A stretch of DNA of 64,000 bases. Source: Synechococcus sp. BSA11S. Lineage in GTDB: Bacteria > Cyanobacteriota > Cyanobacteriia > PCC-6307 > Cyanobiaceae. The position numbers and the translations under genes are program-made. The DNA lies in contig NZ_VNWP01000011.1 in assembly GCF_014224355.1 (NCBI RefSeq), positions 26,346-90,345 on the forward strand, read 5' to 3'. Numbering within the stretch: position 1 is the stretch's first letter; the number at the start of each line of letters is the position of its first letter. The notes under the pieces were generated by a model. The model saw only the letters and a program-made list of their open reading frames with translations. It made no database searches and was not told the origin of the DNA. Of the stretch, positions 55,055-64,000 are shown piece by piece.

Positions 55055-56384
55055 GCCCCCAGGCCCACCTCCCTCCTTGGGCGGGGCTGATCACGATCCC
55101 CTCGTCGGCTGCCGGATCCTGGTGGCCATCAGCGGCAGCATCGCCGCCGTCAAGTTGCCGGCCCTGGTGAGTGCCCTGGCCCAGCGCGGTGCCCAGGTCC
55201 GCTGCGTGCTCAGCCCCAGTGCCGCCCGGCTGGTGAGCCCGGTGGCCCTCGCCAGCCTCAGCCGGGCCCCCTGCCACCTCGAGGAGGATCAGTGGAGCCA
55301 CCGGGCGCCCCGTCCCCTGCATGTGGAGCTGGCTGAATGGGCTGAGCTGGTGCTGCTGGCTCCCCTGAGTGCCACCAGCCTGGCCCGCTGGGTTCACGGC
55401 TCCGGTGACACCCTGCTTGCCAGCACCCTGCTGGCCACGGAGGCCCCGGTGCTGGCGGCCGCCGCCATGAACACGGCGATGTGGAGTTCACCGGGGGTGC
55501 GGCGCAACTGGCAGGAGCTGCAGGGCTTCGAGCGGGTGCTGCCCCTGGGCCCGGCCGCCGGCCTGCTGGCCTGCGACCGGCAGGGCGCCGGCCGGATGGC
55601 CGAGCCGCAGCAGCTGCTGCTGGGGCTGGAAACCCTGCGGCTGCATGGCTCTCGGCGCGACTGGCAGGGGCAACGGCTCCTGGTCAGCGCCGGGCCCACC
55701 CGCGAATGGCTCGATCCCGCCCGCTGCCTCACCAACGCCAGCAGTGGCCTGATGGGGGTGCTGCTGGCCCAGGCCGCCCGGCTGCGCGGCGCTGAGGTCG
55801 AGCTGGTGCACGGCCCCCTCAACCTCGATCCGCTGCTGCTGGAAGGTCTGCGCACGCACCCCGTCGAGAGCGGGGCACAGATGGGTCAGGCGCTCGAGCG
55901 CCTGCAACCGTGGGCCGATGCGGTGGCCATGGCCGCTGCCGTGGCCGATCACGGCCGGGCCACACCCGAGACCCAGAAGCTCGGCAAGCAGGATCTGCTC
56001 GCCACCCTCAGCGGCGGCTGGCAGCAGGTGCCGGATCTGCTCGCTCAGCTGGTGGCTCGCCGCCCCAAGGGTCAACGCATCCTGGGGTTCGCGGCCCACT
56101 CAGGTGATGTGCTCCCCCAGGCCCGCGCCAAGCTCCAGCGCAAGGGCTGTGACCTGCTGTTCGCCAATCCGATCGACAGGCCCCGGGCCGGTTTCGGGGT
56201 GGCCACCAACGAAGGCTGGTTGCTGGGCCCGGGGGAGCACGAGCAGCGGATCCAGCCCGCCGGCAAGTTCGCCGTGGCCCATCAGCTGCTCAGCGCCCTC
56301 GGAGCCTTGCCGGGTCCGCTCAGGCCGCCAGAGGAGGCTCTTGCTCTGGGGCTGGCCGGTCGTTGCGCTGCAGCAGATCCATGA
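55044..56384 (+). CDS. coaBC: Bifunctional CoaBC (phosphopantothenoylcysteine decarboxylase/synthase)
   Basis: 446 residues. Makes 4'-phosphopantetheine in two steps for coenzyme A. The CoaC flavoprotein half has ILVAISGSIAAVK, LHVELAEWAELVLLAPLSA (conserved His) and AAAMNTAMW. The CoaB half has LLVSAGPTREWLDPARCLTNASSG and ILGFAAHSGD, plus FANPIDR and FGVATNEGWLL. Length normal. 3' end overlaps the gene at 56320 by 65 bases tail to tail. Confidence 0.94.
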   Translation: MRSEPPGPPPSLGGADHDPLVGCRILVAISGSIAAVKLPALVSALAQRGAQVRCVLSPSAARLVSPVALASLSRAPCHLEEDQWSHRAPRPLHVELAEWAELVLLAPLSATSLARWVHGSGDTLLASTLLATEAPVLAAAAMNTAMWSSPGVRRNWQELQGFERVLPLGPAAGLLACDRQGAGRMAEPQQLLLGLETLRLHGSRRDWQGQRLLVSAGPTREWLDPARCLTNASSGLMGVLLAQAARLRGAEVELVHGPLNLDPLLLEGLRTHPVESGAQMGQALERLQPWADAVAMAAAVADHGRATPETQKLGKQDLLATLSGGWQQVPDLLAQLVARRPKGQRILGFAAHSGDVLPQARAKLQRKGCDLLFANPIDRPRAGFGVATNEGWLLGPGEHEQRIQPAGKFAVAHQLLSALGALPGPLRPPEEALALGLAGRCAAADP

Positions 56385-56676
56385 AGGTGCGCAGCTGCAG
56401 GCGGGGGATGTAGGGCCAGCCGCCGCTGCGTTCCATGTCCTTGAGCAGGGCGAAAAGCTGCTGGCGGTCCTCCGGGAGGCTGCGCCGGAACGGGCCCTCC
56501 TGGATCGAGCGGTGCAGGGTTTCAAGTTCCCGCAGCAGGGTCAGCAGCTCCTCGGGGTTGCCTTCCAGTCGTGCGGCGAGCTGATGGGCCTCCTGGATCA
56601 GTGCTTCCAGGTGCTGCTGGTCCAGGTGCTGCTGGGGATCCTGGCCCTCGGCCGGAGCGTGTGGACCTGTGGTCAT
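56320..56676 (-). CDS. Conserved cyanobacterial helical protein, function unknown
   Basis: 118 residues from ATG 56676. Helical: HLEALIQEAHQLAARLEGNPEELLTLLRELETLHRSIQEG, then FRRSLPEDRQQLFALLKDMERSGGWPYIPRLQLRTFM (sections: ELETLHRSIQEGPF and RLQLRTFMDLL). The pattern GGWPYIPR and DRQQLF... suggests a recognisable cyanobacterial family, but I cannot name it. The start lies 135 bases before psbO and divergent from it. The 3' end overlaps coaBC by 65 bases. Confidence 0.65.
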   Translation of the reverse strand: MTTGPHAPAEGQDPQQHLDQQHLEALIQEAHQLAARLEGNPEELLTLLRELETLHRSIQEGPFRRSLPEDRQQLFALLKDMERSGGWPYIPRLQLRTFMDLLQRNDRPAPEQEPPLAA

Positions 56677-56811
56677 GGCTGCAATCCGGCGTCCCGTCCT
56701 ACGGGTTGTTGAGAGCCGCAACATGCTATCGGGACCTGGGTTTTTCATCTGTAGGATCGCCGCTGGCGCACCCATCTCCAAGGTTTCACCCTGCTCGTGC
56801 GGCTTCTCCCA

Positions 56812-57633
56812 ATGCGTTTTCGACCCCTGCTGGCCCTTGTGCTGGCGCTCTGCCTGACGCTGGTCACAGCGTGCGGTGGCGGTGCCTCAGCCGTTGAACG
56901 GGCCAATGTCACCTACGACGACATCGTCAACACCGGCAAGGCCAACGACTGCCCGACCCTTCCGGACTCGGCCCGTGGATCCATCCCCCTGGATCCTTCA
57001 AGCCGCTACCAGCTGCGTGAAATCTGCCTCCACCCCAGCGAAGTGTTCGTGAAGGGTGAGCCGGCCAACAAGCGCCAGGAGGCCCAGTTCGTGGCCGGCA
57101 AGATCCTCACCCGCTACACCTCCAGCCTTGATCAGGTCTACGGCGATCTCAGCATCGACGGCGACACGCTCACCTTCAAGGAGCTCGGCGGCATCGACTT
57201 CCAGCCGATCACCGTTCTGATGCCCGGCGGGGAGGAGGTGCCCTTCACCTTCTCCAGCAAGGAGTTGCTCGCCACCGCCGGTGGGGCCGCCGCCATCAGC
57301 ACCAGCACGGATTTCGAGGGCGTCTACCGCACCCCCAGCTACCGCACCAGCAACTTCCTCGATCCCAAGGGTCGTGGACTGACCACCGGTTACAGCAGTG
57401 CTGTCGGCCTGGTGCCTGCCGGTGACGACGAGGACCTCACCAGGGAAAACGTCAAGCAGTACATCGAGGGCAAAGGCACGATGAGCTTCTCGATCACCAA
57501 GGTGGACAACGCCACCGGTGAGTTCGCGGGTGTGTTCACAGCGGTCCAGCCCTCCGACACCGACATGGGCGGAAAGACTGCCGTGGACGTGAAGGTCACC
57601 GGCCAGCTCTACGGCCGCCTCGAGCAGGTCTGA
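56812..57633 (+). CDS. psbO: Photosystem II manganese-stabilising protein PsbO
   Basis: 273 residues from ATG 56812. The lumenal extrinsic subunit of the oxygen-evolving complex. VTYDDIVNTGKANDCPTL begins the mature part; YGDLSIDGDTLTFKELGGIDFQPITV and the conserved cysteine pair (DC and IC) are visible. The signal peptide ends in LVTAC, a lipobox, so the protein may be lipid-anchored. The GTG/ATG at 56797 is upstream and lacks support. Confidence 0.96.
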   Translation: MRFRPLLALVLALCLTLVTACGGGASAVERANVTYDDIVNTGKANDCPTLPDSARGSIPLDPSSRYQLREICLHPSEVFVKGEPANKRQEAQFVAGKILTRYTSSLDQVYGDLSIDGDTLTFKELGGIDFQPITVLMPGGEEVPFTFSSKELLATAGGAAAISTSTDFEGVYRTPSYRTSNFLDPKGRGLTTGYSSAVGLVPAGDDEDLTRENVKQYIEGKGTMSFSITKVDNATGEFAGVFTAVQPSDTDMGGKTAVDVKVTGQLYGRLEQV

Positions 57634-57702
57634 ACCAGAGATCAGAGGCCCCTGCGTGGCTGGCCTTCGATTCCTTCAGCCGTGATCGCCGGCGCATCAT
57701 CC

Positions 57703-57725
57703 GGGCCCCCATTGGGGCCCTTTTT
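57703..57725 (+). terminator. Rho-independent terminator after psbO
   Basis: GGGCCCC (57703-57709), a four-base loop, GGGGCCC (57714-57720), then TTTTT: a 7-bp GC stem with T-run. It lies 70 bases after psbO and before sat. Confidence 0.85.
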
Positions 57726-57775
57726 CATCGAGTCACGATGGTGTGGAACAATCGCGCCACCTGCCGAAGGCCTCC

Positions 57776-58948
57776 ATGACCACCGCCTCTGCCACCGGAC
57801 GCTCCAGCACAGGCCTGATCCCGCCCCACGGCGGAACGCTGGTGGACCTGATGGTTTCCGAGGCCGAGCGCCAGGCGGTGACGGCAGATGTGGATCGGGT
57901 GCTGGAGTGCAGCCACCGCAACGCCTGCGATGTGGAGCTGTTGGTGGTGGGCGGCTTCTCTCCGCTGCTGGGCTTCATGCACCAGGAGGATTACGACGCC
58001 GTGGTGGCGGGATACCGCACCACCTCAGGGCTGCTGTTCGGGCTGCCGATCGTGTTCGACACCGACCAGGCGGACGTGGCGGTGGGGCAGAGGCTGCTGC
58101 TCACCTACCAGGGGCAGGAGCTGGCGGTGCTCACGGTGGAGAGCCGCTGGGAGCCCGACAAGGTCAAGGAGGCCAAAGGTTGCTACGGCACCACCTCGCT
58201 GGAGCATCCCGCGGTGCGCATGATCGCCACTGAGCGGGGGCGCTATTACCTGGGCGGCGCGTTGCAGGGCCTTGAGCTGCCCCGGCGGGTGTTCCCCTGC
58301 CGCACCCCCGCCCAGGTCCGCGCCGATCTGCCCCATGGCGAGGATGTGGTGGCCTTCCAGTGCCGCAACCCGATTCATCGGGCCCACTACGAGCTGTTCA
58401 CCCGCGCGCTCCACGCCACGAACGTCAGTGAGTCGGGGGTGGTGCTGGTTCATCCCACCTGCGGTCCCACCCAGGAGGACGATATCGCCGGTGAGGTGCG
58501 CTTCCAGACCTACGAACGGCTGGCGGCGGAGGTGGCCAACCCACGCATCCGCTGGGCCTACCTGCCCTACGCCATGCACATGGCGGGGCCTCGGGAGGCG
58601 CTGCAGCACATGATCATCCGCAAGAACTACGGCTGCACCCACTTCATCATCGGCCGCGACATGGCGGGCTGCAAGAGCTCCCTGAGCGGCGAGGACTTCT
58701 ACGGTCCCTACGACGCCCAGGACTTTGCCCGTGACAACGCGCCGGAGCTGGGCATGGAGACGGTGCCGTCACTGAACCTGGTGTACACCGAAGAGGAGGG
58801 CTACGTGACGGCCGAGCACGCCCAGGCGCGGGGGTTGCATGTGAAGAAATTGAGCGGAACCCAGTTCCGGCAGATGCTGCGCAGCGGCGAGGAGATCCCG
58901 GAGTGGTTCGCCTTTCGTAGTGTGGTGGAGGTGCTGCGCTCCGCCTGA
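57776..58948 (+). CDS. sat: Sulfate adenylyltransferase
   Basis: 390 residues from ATG 57776. Single-chain ATP sulfurylase making APS from sulfate and ATP, the first step of sulfate assimilation. Active-site signatures: VAFQCRNPIHRAHYEL (QxRNPxHxxH), VHPTCGPTQEDD and IIGRDMAGCKSS. LLVVGGFSPLLGFMHQEDY is the PUA-like domain start. No APS kinase domain is fused. 54 bases upstream of ftsH. Confidence 0.95.
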   Translation: MTTASATGRSSTGLIPPHGGTLVDLMVSEAERQAVTADVDRVLECSHRNACDVELLVVGGFSPLLGFMHQEDYDAVVAGYRTTSGLLFGLPIVFDTDQADVAVGQRLLLTYQGQELAVLTVESRWEPDKVKEAKGCYGTTSLEHPAVRMIATERGRYYLGGALQGLELPRRVFPCRTPAQVRADLPHGEDVVAFQCRNPIHRAHYELFTRALHATNVSESGVVLVHPTCGPTQEDDIAGEVRFQTYERLAAEVANPRIRWAYLPYAMHMAGPREALQHMIIRKNYGCTHFIIGRDMAGCKSSLSGEDFYGPYDAQDFARDNAPELGMETVPSLNLVYTEEEGYVTAEHAQARGLHVKKLSGTQFRQMLRSGEEIPEWFAFRSVVEVLRSA

Positions 58949-59002
58949 CGGGTCTCGGCGACGGTTAACATTCTGTTACTTCAACTCTCAGGAGCACGCA
59001 GG

Positions 59003-60821
<1,819 letters not shown>

Positions 60822-60847
<26 letters not shown>

Positions 60848-61499
60848 GCCCCGGCTTCTTCTCGATGAACTCCGGGCGCTGCCGCTGCTGGCGGTGCTGC
60901 GCCCGGTCCGCCCGCTGGAGGCCAAGGCCCGGATCGCGCTCCTGAACGCGGCCGGGCTGCGCCATGTGGAGATCGCCTGGAGCCCCTGGCCAGGCTGGAG
61001 CCAGGAGTGCCATGAACTGGCCCGGTGCTTCCCGACCATGCGCTTCGGGGCCGCTTCGGTGCGCACACTTCAGGCGCTGGAGGCGGCCCATCACGCCGGT
61101 TTCTCCTTTGCGGTCTCACCCGTGCTCGATCCCCAGCTGCTGGCAGCGGCCCGGCAGCTGGGGATCACCCTGGTGCCGGGGGTCTTCTCCCCCACCGAGG
61201 TGCAGCAGGCGGTCGGGCTGGGCTGCACGGCAGTGAAGCTCTTCCCGGCCAATGCCCTGGGGCCGTCCTACTGGAGTTCCCTGTCCGGGGCGCTGGGCCC
61301 CTTGCCCTTCTGCATCGCGGCCGGGGGTCTTGGGGTTGCTGACCTCAGCGGTTGGCTCGAGGCGGGGGGGAATGCCCTGGCCCTGGGGTCCAGGCTGTTC
61401 GCGGTCGCCAGCGTAGTGGGTGCACCACCAGCACTGGATCCTGGACTGACGCGCTGGGTGCAGGCCTATCCCTCAGCCTTTCACCAGAGGCTGCACTGA
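60822..61499 (+). CDS. eda: KDPG/KHG aldolase (Entner-Doudoroff)
   Basis: 225 residues, ATG 60822. Class I aldolase splitting 2-keto-3-deoxy-6-phosphogluconate into pyruvate and glyceraldehyde-3-phosphate. [22 protein letters not shown] and the Schiff-base lysine in [12 protein letters not shown] are family motifs; [11 protein letters not shown] differs a little from the bacterial HVEITLR, so a related 2-keto acid aldolase activity cannot be excluded. No edd is seen. The start overlaps ftsH. Confidence 0.85.
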
Positions 61500-62572
61500 G
61501 CCTGCTGGCGCAGCAGGTGGTCGGCCAGCACCAGGGCCACCATCGCTTCCACCATCGGCACCGCCCGCGGCAGCACGCAGGGGTCGTGGCGGCCCTTGGC
61601 CTCCAGCACGGTGGCTTCCCCGCTTGAGGTCACGGTCTGCTGGGCCTTGCGGATCGTGGCGGTGGGCTTGAAGGCCACCCGCAGCACGATGGTTTCGCCG
61701 TTGCTGATGCCGCCCTGGATGCCGCCGGAGTTGTTGGTGGCGGTGCGCAGCGATCCATCCTCGGTGGCCAGGAAGGCGTCGTTGTGCTGGCTGCCCCGCA
61801 GCAGGGTGCCGGCGAAGCCGGAGCCGATCTCGAACCCCTTGGTGGCCGGCAGCGACATCACGGCCTTGGCCAGATCAGCCTCCAGCTTGTCGAAGACGGG
61901 CATGCCCAGCCCCACCGGCGCGTGACGCACCACGCACTCGATCACCCCGCCGCAGGAGTCGCCCTCGCGGCCGATCGCCTCGATGCGCTCGATCATGCGC
62001 TCGGCGCAGGCGGCATCGGGGCAGCGCACGATGTTGCCCTCCACGGCCTCGAGGGTCACGCTCGCTGGATCGATGCTGCTGGCTTCGATCGTGTGGATGC
62101 GCTTCACCCAGGCGATCACCTCGGTGCCATGGGCCCTGGCCAGCAGTTGTTTGGCGATGGCTCCGGCCGCCACCCGGCCGATCGTTTCCCGCGCCGAGGC
62201 CCTGCCGCCGCCGCTGCGGGCCTGGATGCCGTACTTCGCCTGGTAGGTGGCGTCGGCGTGGGAGGGCCGGAACGCCACCGCCATCTCGCTGTAATCGCCG
62301 GGGCGCTGGTCCTTGTTGCGCACCACCATGGCGATCGGCGTGCCCAGGGTGACCCCGTCCAGCAGCCCGCTGAGGATCTCGACGCGGTCGGCTTCCTTAC
62401 GGGGGGTGGTGATCCTGCTCTGGCCGGGCTTCCTGCGATCGAGCTCCGCCTGAATGGCTTCCGGGTCCAGGGCGAGTCGGGGTGGGCAGCCGTCGACGAT
62501 CACACCCACACCACCACCGTGGGATTCGCCGAAGGTGCTGACCCTGAAGAGTTGCCCGAAGCTGCTGCCCAT
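61481..62572 (-). CDS. aroC: Chorismate synthase
   Basis: 363 residues. Last common step of aromatic amino acid synthesis, needing reduced [52 protein letters not shown] (parts: [11 protein letters not shown]) and [13 protein letters not shown] are family signatures, with [14 protein letters not shown]. Normal length. Tail overlaps eda by 19 bases. Confidence 0.96.
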   Translation of the reverse strand: MGSSFGQLFRVSTFGESHGGGVGVIVDGCPPRLALDPEAIQAELDRRKPGQSRITTPRKEADRVEILSGLLDGVTLGTPIAMVVRNKDQRPGDYSEMAVAFRPSHADATYQAKYGIQARSGGGRASARETIGRVAAGAIAKQLLARAHGTEVIAWVKRIHTIEASSIDPASVTLEAVEGNIVRCPDAACAERMIERIEAIGREGDSCGGVIECVVRHAPVGLGMPVFDKLEADLAKAVMSLPATKGFEIGSGFAGTLLRGSQHNDAFLATEDGSLRTATNNSGGIQGGISNGETIVLRVAFKPTATIRKAQQTVTSSGEATVLEAKGRHDPCVLPRAVPMVEAMVALVLADHLLRQQAQCSLW

Positions 62573-62710
62573 CTCCTCGTCCTTCTGACCTGGAGCCTAC
62601 GCAACGGCTTTGCTTCTGAGCGTCTTCAGCCCGTGAAGATCCCCTGAACGGGGGATGCCATCAGCCCTGGCTCAGCAGGATGCTGAAAGCACCGAGATGC
62701 TGTTGTGCGG

Positions 62711-63205
62711 ATGGAGATCCCCCATCGACCTTTTTTGATCGCTCTCGGCATGACCCTGGCTTTCGCCGGGGGGCCTGCAGCCGCCACCACCTGGGAGGCC
62801 ATCGACACCCTCCGAGCCCGGCTGGGCTCCGCCGGAGTCACGGTGATCCAGCGCAGCTGTCCCCAGCGGGGGCTCCAGGGTCTGTATCACTCCGGCAACG
62901 ACACGATTGTGATCTGCCGGTCCCACCGCTCACCGGCGGCGGTGTGGAACACCCTGGCTCATGAGGCCACCCATCGGATGCAGGCCTGCGTCGGTGGCTC
63001 CATCACCCATCGGCAGCACCATCGATCGATGGCCCGCAGTCTGGCCAGTTACGCCCCGGACGACCTGCGTTCGCTGAGGGCTTATCCCAGGGGGCAGCAA
63101 CTCGCTGAACTCGAGGCCCGATACACAGCCCAGCTGCCACCCGAGCAGGTGTTGCAGCTGTTCGATCGCTACTGCTCTCCAACCTCAGCGTCCTCCCGGC
63201 CATGA
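62711..63205 (+). CDS. Exported protein with HExxH metallopeptidase-like motif
   Basis: 164 residues from ATG 62711 (GTG 62705 possible). A signal peptide (MEIPHRPFLIALGMTLAFAGGPAAA) is followed by a mature part with HEATH in TLAHEATHRMQACVG, matching HExxH, and four cysteines (RSCPQ, VICRS, QACVG, RYCSP) that could make two disulfides. No family name can be given. ATGA overlap with the next gene suggests they act together. Confidence 0.6.
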   Translation: MEIPHRPFLIALGMTLAFAGGPAAATTWEAIDTLRARLGSAGVTVIQRSCPQRGLQGLYHSGNDTIVICRSHRSPAAVWNTLAHEATHRMQACVGGSITHRQHHRSMARSLASYAPDDLRSLRAYPRGQQLAELEARYTAQLPPEQVLQLFDRYCSPTSASSRP

Positions 63206-63696
63206 ACAACCTTCTGCTTCAGCTCGCCATGGCCGCCCTCTCCCAGCTGGGCGGCGGATACGCAGGACCGCTGCAGTCGCCGACGCTCGGTCCTCGGCTG
63301 TTTCCAGCTCCAAACCCCCTGGCGCTCCCAGGTCCGGCCCCCTTCCGGAGCCCGGCGGGGACGGGGCGGAACCGGCCCCAGGGTGAGCAGCTGGCCAGCC
63401 TGGCGGTCACCACCTGCCAGTTGCGCAGTGGCGTGATCAGCCGCAGCCAGGCCCGCCAGAGACTCCAGGGCTTCGGGGAGAGCAGGGGCTGGCAACCGGG
63501 CTGGGGCGAGGCCATTCCCCTGCAGCGAGTCGATGCCGCCATCCGCAGCGCCGGAGGATGCCAGGCCCTCCTCGCGGAATTCGGAGAAAGGGGAGGGAGC
63601 TTTCCCGGAAGGCGTGGGCCGGCGATCGGCAGGGCCACACCGGCCCCGCAGAGCCCCAGCGAGGCGGAGGGCTTCGGCCTGGCCCCCTACCGCTGA
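63202..63696 (+). CDS. Exported or secreted hypothetical protein
   Basis: 164 residues. A hydrophobic N-terminus (MNNLLLQLAMAALSQLGGG) precedes a Pro/Gly/Arg-rich region, then a helical part with VTTCQLRSGVISRSQARQRLQ and RVDAAIRSAGGCQALLAEFG containing two Cys. The ATG overlaps the stop of the HExxH gene. Function unknown; it ends about 25 bases before the psbA terminator. Confidence 0.55.
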   Translation: MNNLLLQLAMAALSQLGGGYAGPLQSPTLGPRLFPAPNPLALPGPAPFRSPAGTGRNRPQGEQLASLAVTTCQLRSGVISRSQARQRLQGFGESRGWQPGWGEAIPLQRVDAAIRSAGGCQALLAEFGERGGSFPGRRGPAIGRATPAPQSPSEAEGFGLAPYR

Positions 63697-63721
63697 GGCC
63701 TTCGGGCCGATGGATCCACAC

Positions 63722-63747
63722 AAAAAAGCCCCTGCCGAAGCAGGGGC
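63722..63747 (-). terminator. Terminator of psbA
   Basis: On the reverse strand, GCCCCTGC (63747-63740) pairs with GCAGGGGC (63735-63728) across a TTCG loop, followed by TTTTTT. This lies 50 bases after the psbA stop. The forward T-run (three T) is weaker, so it mainly serves psbA. Confidence 0.88.
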
Positions 63748-63797
63748 TTTCGTTGTGGTGATGCAGGTGGTGGGTCCGGGTGGACCCACCGGCCGCA

Positions 63798-64000
63798 TCA
63801 GCCGATCGCAGGAGCGGTCAGCGCCACGGGAGTGGCTTCAGCAGAAGCCAGGTCCAGGGGGAAGTTGTGAGCGTTGCGCTCGTGCATCACTTCCATGCCC
63901 AGACCAGCGCGGTTCAGCACATCAGCCCAGGTGTTGATCACGCGGCCCTGGCCGTCGAGGATCGACTGGTTGAAGTTGAAACCGTTCAGGTTGAAGGCCA
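63798..64000 (-). CDS. psbA: Photosystem II D1 protein, C-terminal part only (5' end outside)
   Basis: The last 66 codons of D1: [51 protein letters not shown] (parts: [35 protein letters not shown]), the D1 processing region and the Mn ligands His332, Glu333, His337 region ([17 protein letters not shown]). Mature D1 ends at ALDLA-type (LDLA), then a 15-residue extension [15 protein letters not shown] is removed by CtpA. The terminator follows. Whether this is a low- or high-light form cannot be told from this part. Confidence 0.97.
   Translation of the reverse strand, partial: AFNLNGFNFNQSILDGQGRVINTWADVLNRAGLGMEVMHERNAHNFPLDLASAEATPVALTAPAIG

Overview
The window is a dense, GC-rich stretch of a unicellular cyanobacterium. 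It carries photosystem II genes (psbI, psbN, psbH, psbO and the 3' end of psbA), the carotenoid hydroxylase crtR, the nitrogen regulator ntcA, an ictB-type carbon-uptake gene, plastid-shared genes (ycf66, ycf20) and many small families restricted to cyanobacteria. The high GC content, marine-picocyanobacteria-like gene order (for example glyA-cinA-leuC-leuD near psbI/psbN/psbH, and sat-ftsH-eda-aroC) and protein sequences close to Synechococcus/Cyanobium suggest a Cyanobium or Synechococcus subcluster 5.2/5.3-like organism. This placement is from recall of families, not from a search. Nothing looks like an integrated phage, insertion sequence or CRISPR array.

Layout. 1-3.5 kb: sfsA (cut by the window edge) divergent from murJ, three small cyanobacterial genes, tRNA-Arg(ACG) with a terminator. 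3.6-9.7 kb: glyA, a WecA-type GlcNAc-1-phosphate transferase, cinA, leuC and leuD, all forward. 9.7-18 kb: an LptD-like DUF3769 outer-membrane protein, psbI, a GH38 alpha-mannosidase, psbN opposite psbH, tatA, pth and a DUF3146 gene. 18-27 kb: an RNase H-fold nuclease-like gene, DUF3084, ntcA with a recognisable self-activated promoter, a CobO-like protein with a broken P-loop, dcd, thyX, a thioredoxin-like membrane protein, a NIL-ferredoxin and a lytic transglycosylase. 27-37.5 kb: glmM; a reverse operon of FIST protein, trmB, ictB and a GlcNAc-kinase-like gene; DUF3177; ileS; ycf66; tRNA-Leu(TAG). 37.6-41.8 kb: a hupE/ureJ-type metal transporter behind a cobalamin riboswitch, then a racemase/DUF1611 pair, a ParB-like protein and a Nif11-like small protein.

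42-48.6 kb is the most coherent accessory-type region, a phosphate/arsenic module: a CRP-family regulator preceded by a Pho-box-like triple repeat, phoB and phoR, arsR, an ACR3 arsenite exporter, and a divergent gapdh-arsJ pair that by family knowledge removes arsenate as 1-arseno-3-phosphoglycerate. An ATCAA-N6-TTGAT operator lies between acr3 and gap. No arsC-type arsenate reductase is present in the window.

48.6-64 kb returns to core functions: crtR, gatC, a creatininase-family protein, a DNA-3-methyladenine glycosylase overlapping pyrB, ycf20, a PCP-reductase-domain peptide, tRNA-Ala(CGC), coaBC, psbO, sat, ftsH, eda, aroC, two linked exported proteins (one with HExxH), and the C-terminal end of psbA with its terminator. 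Genes overlap by 1-11 bases at many junctions, which points to extensive translational coupling.
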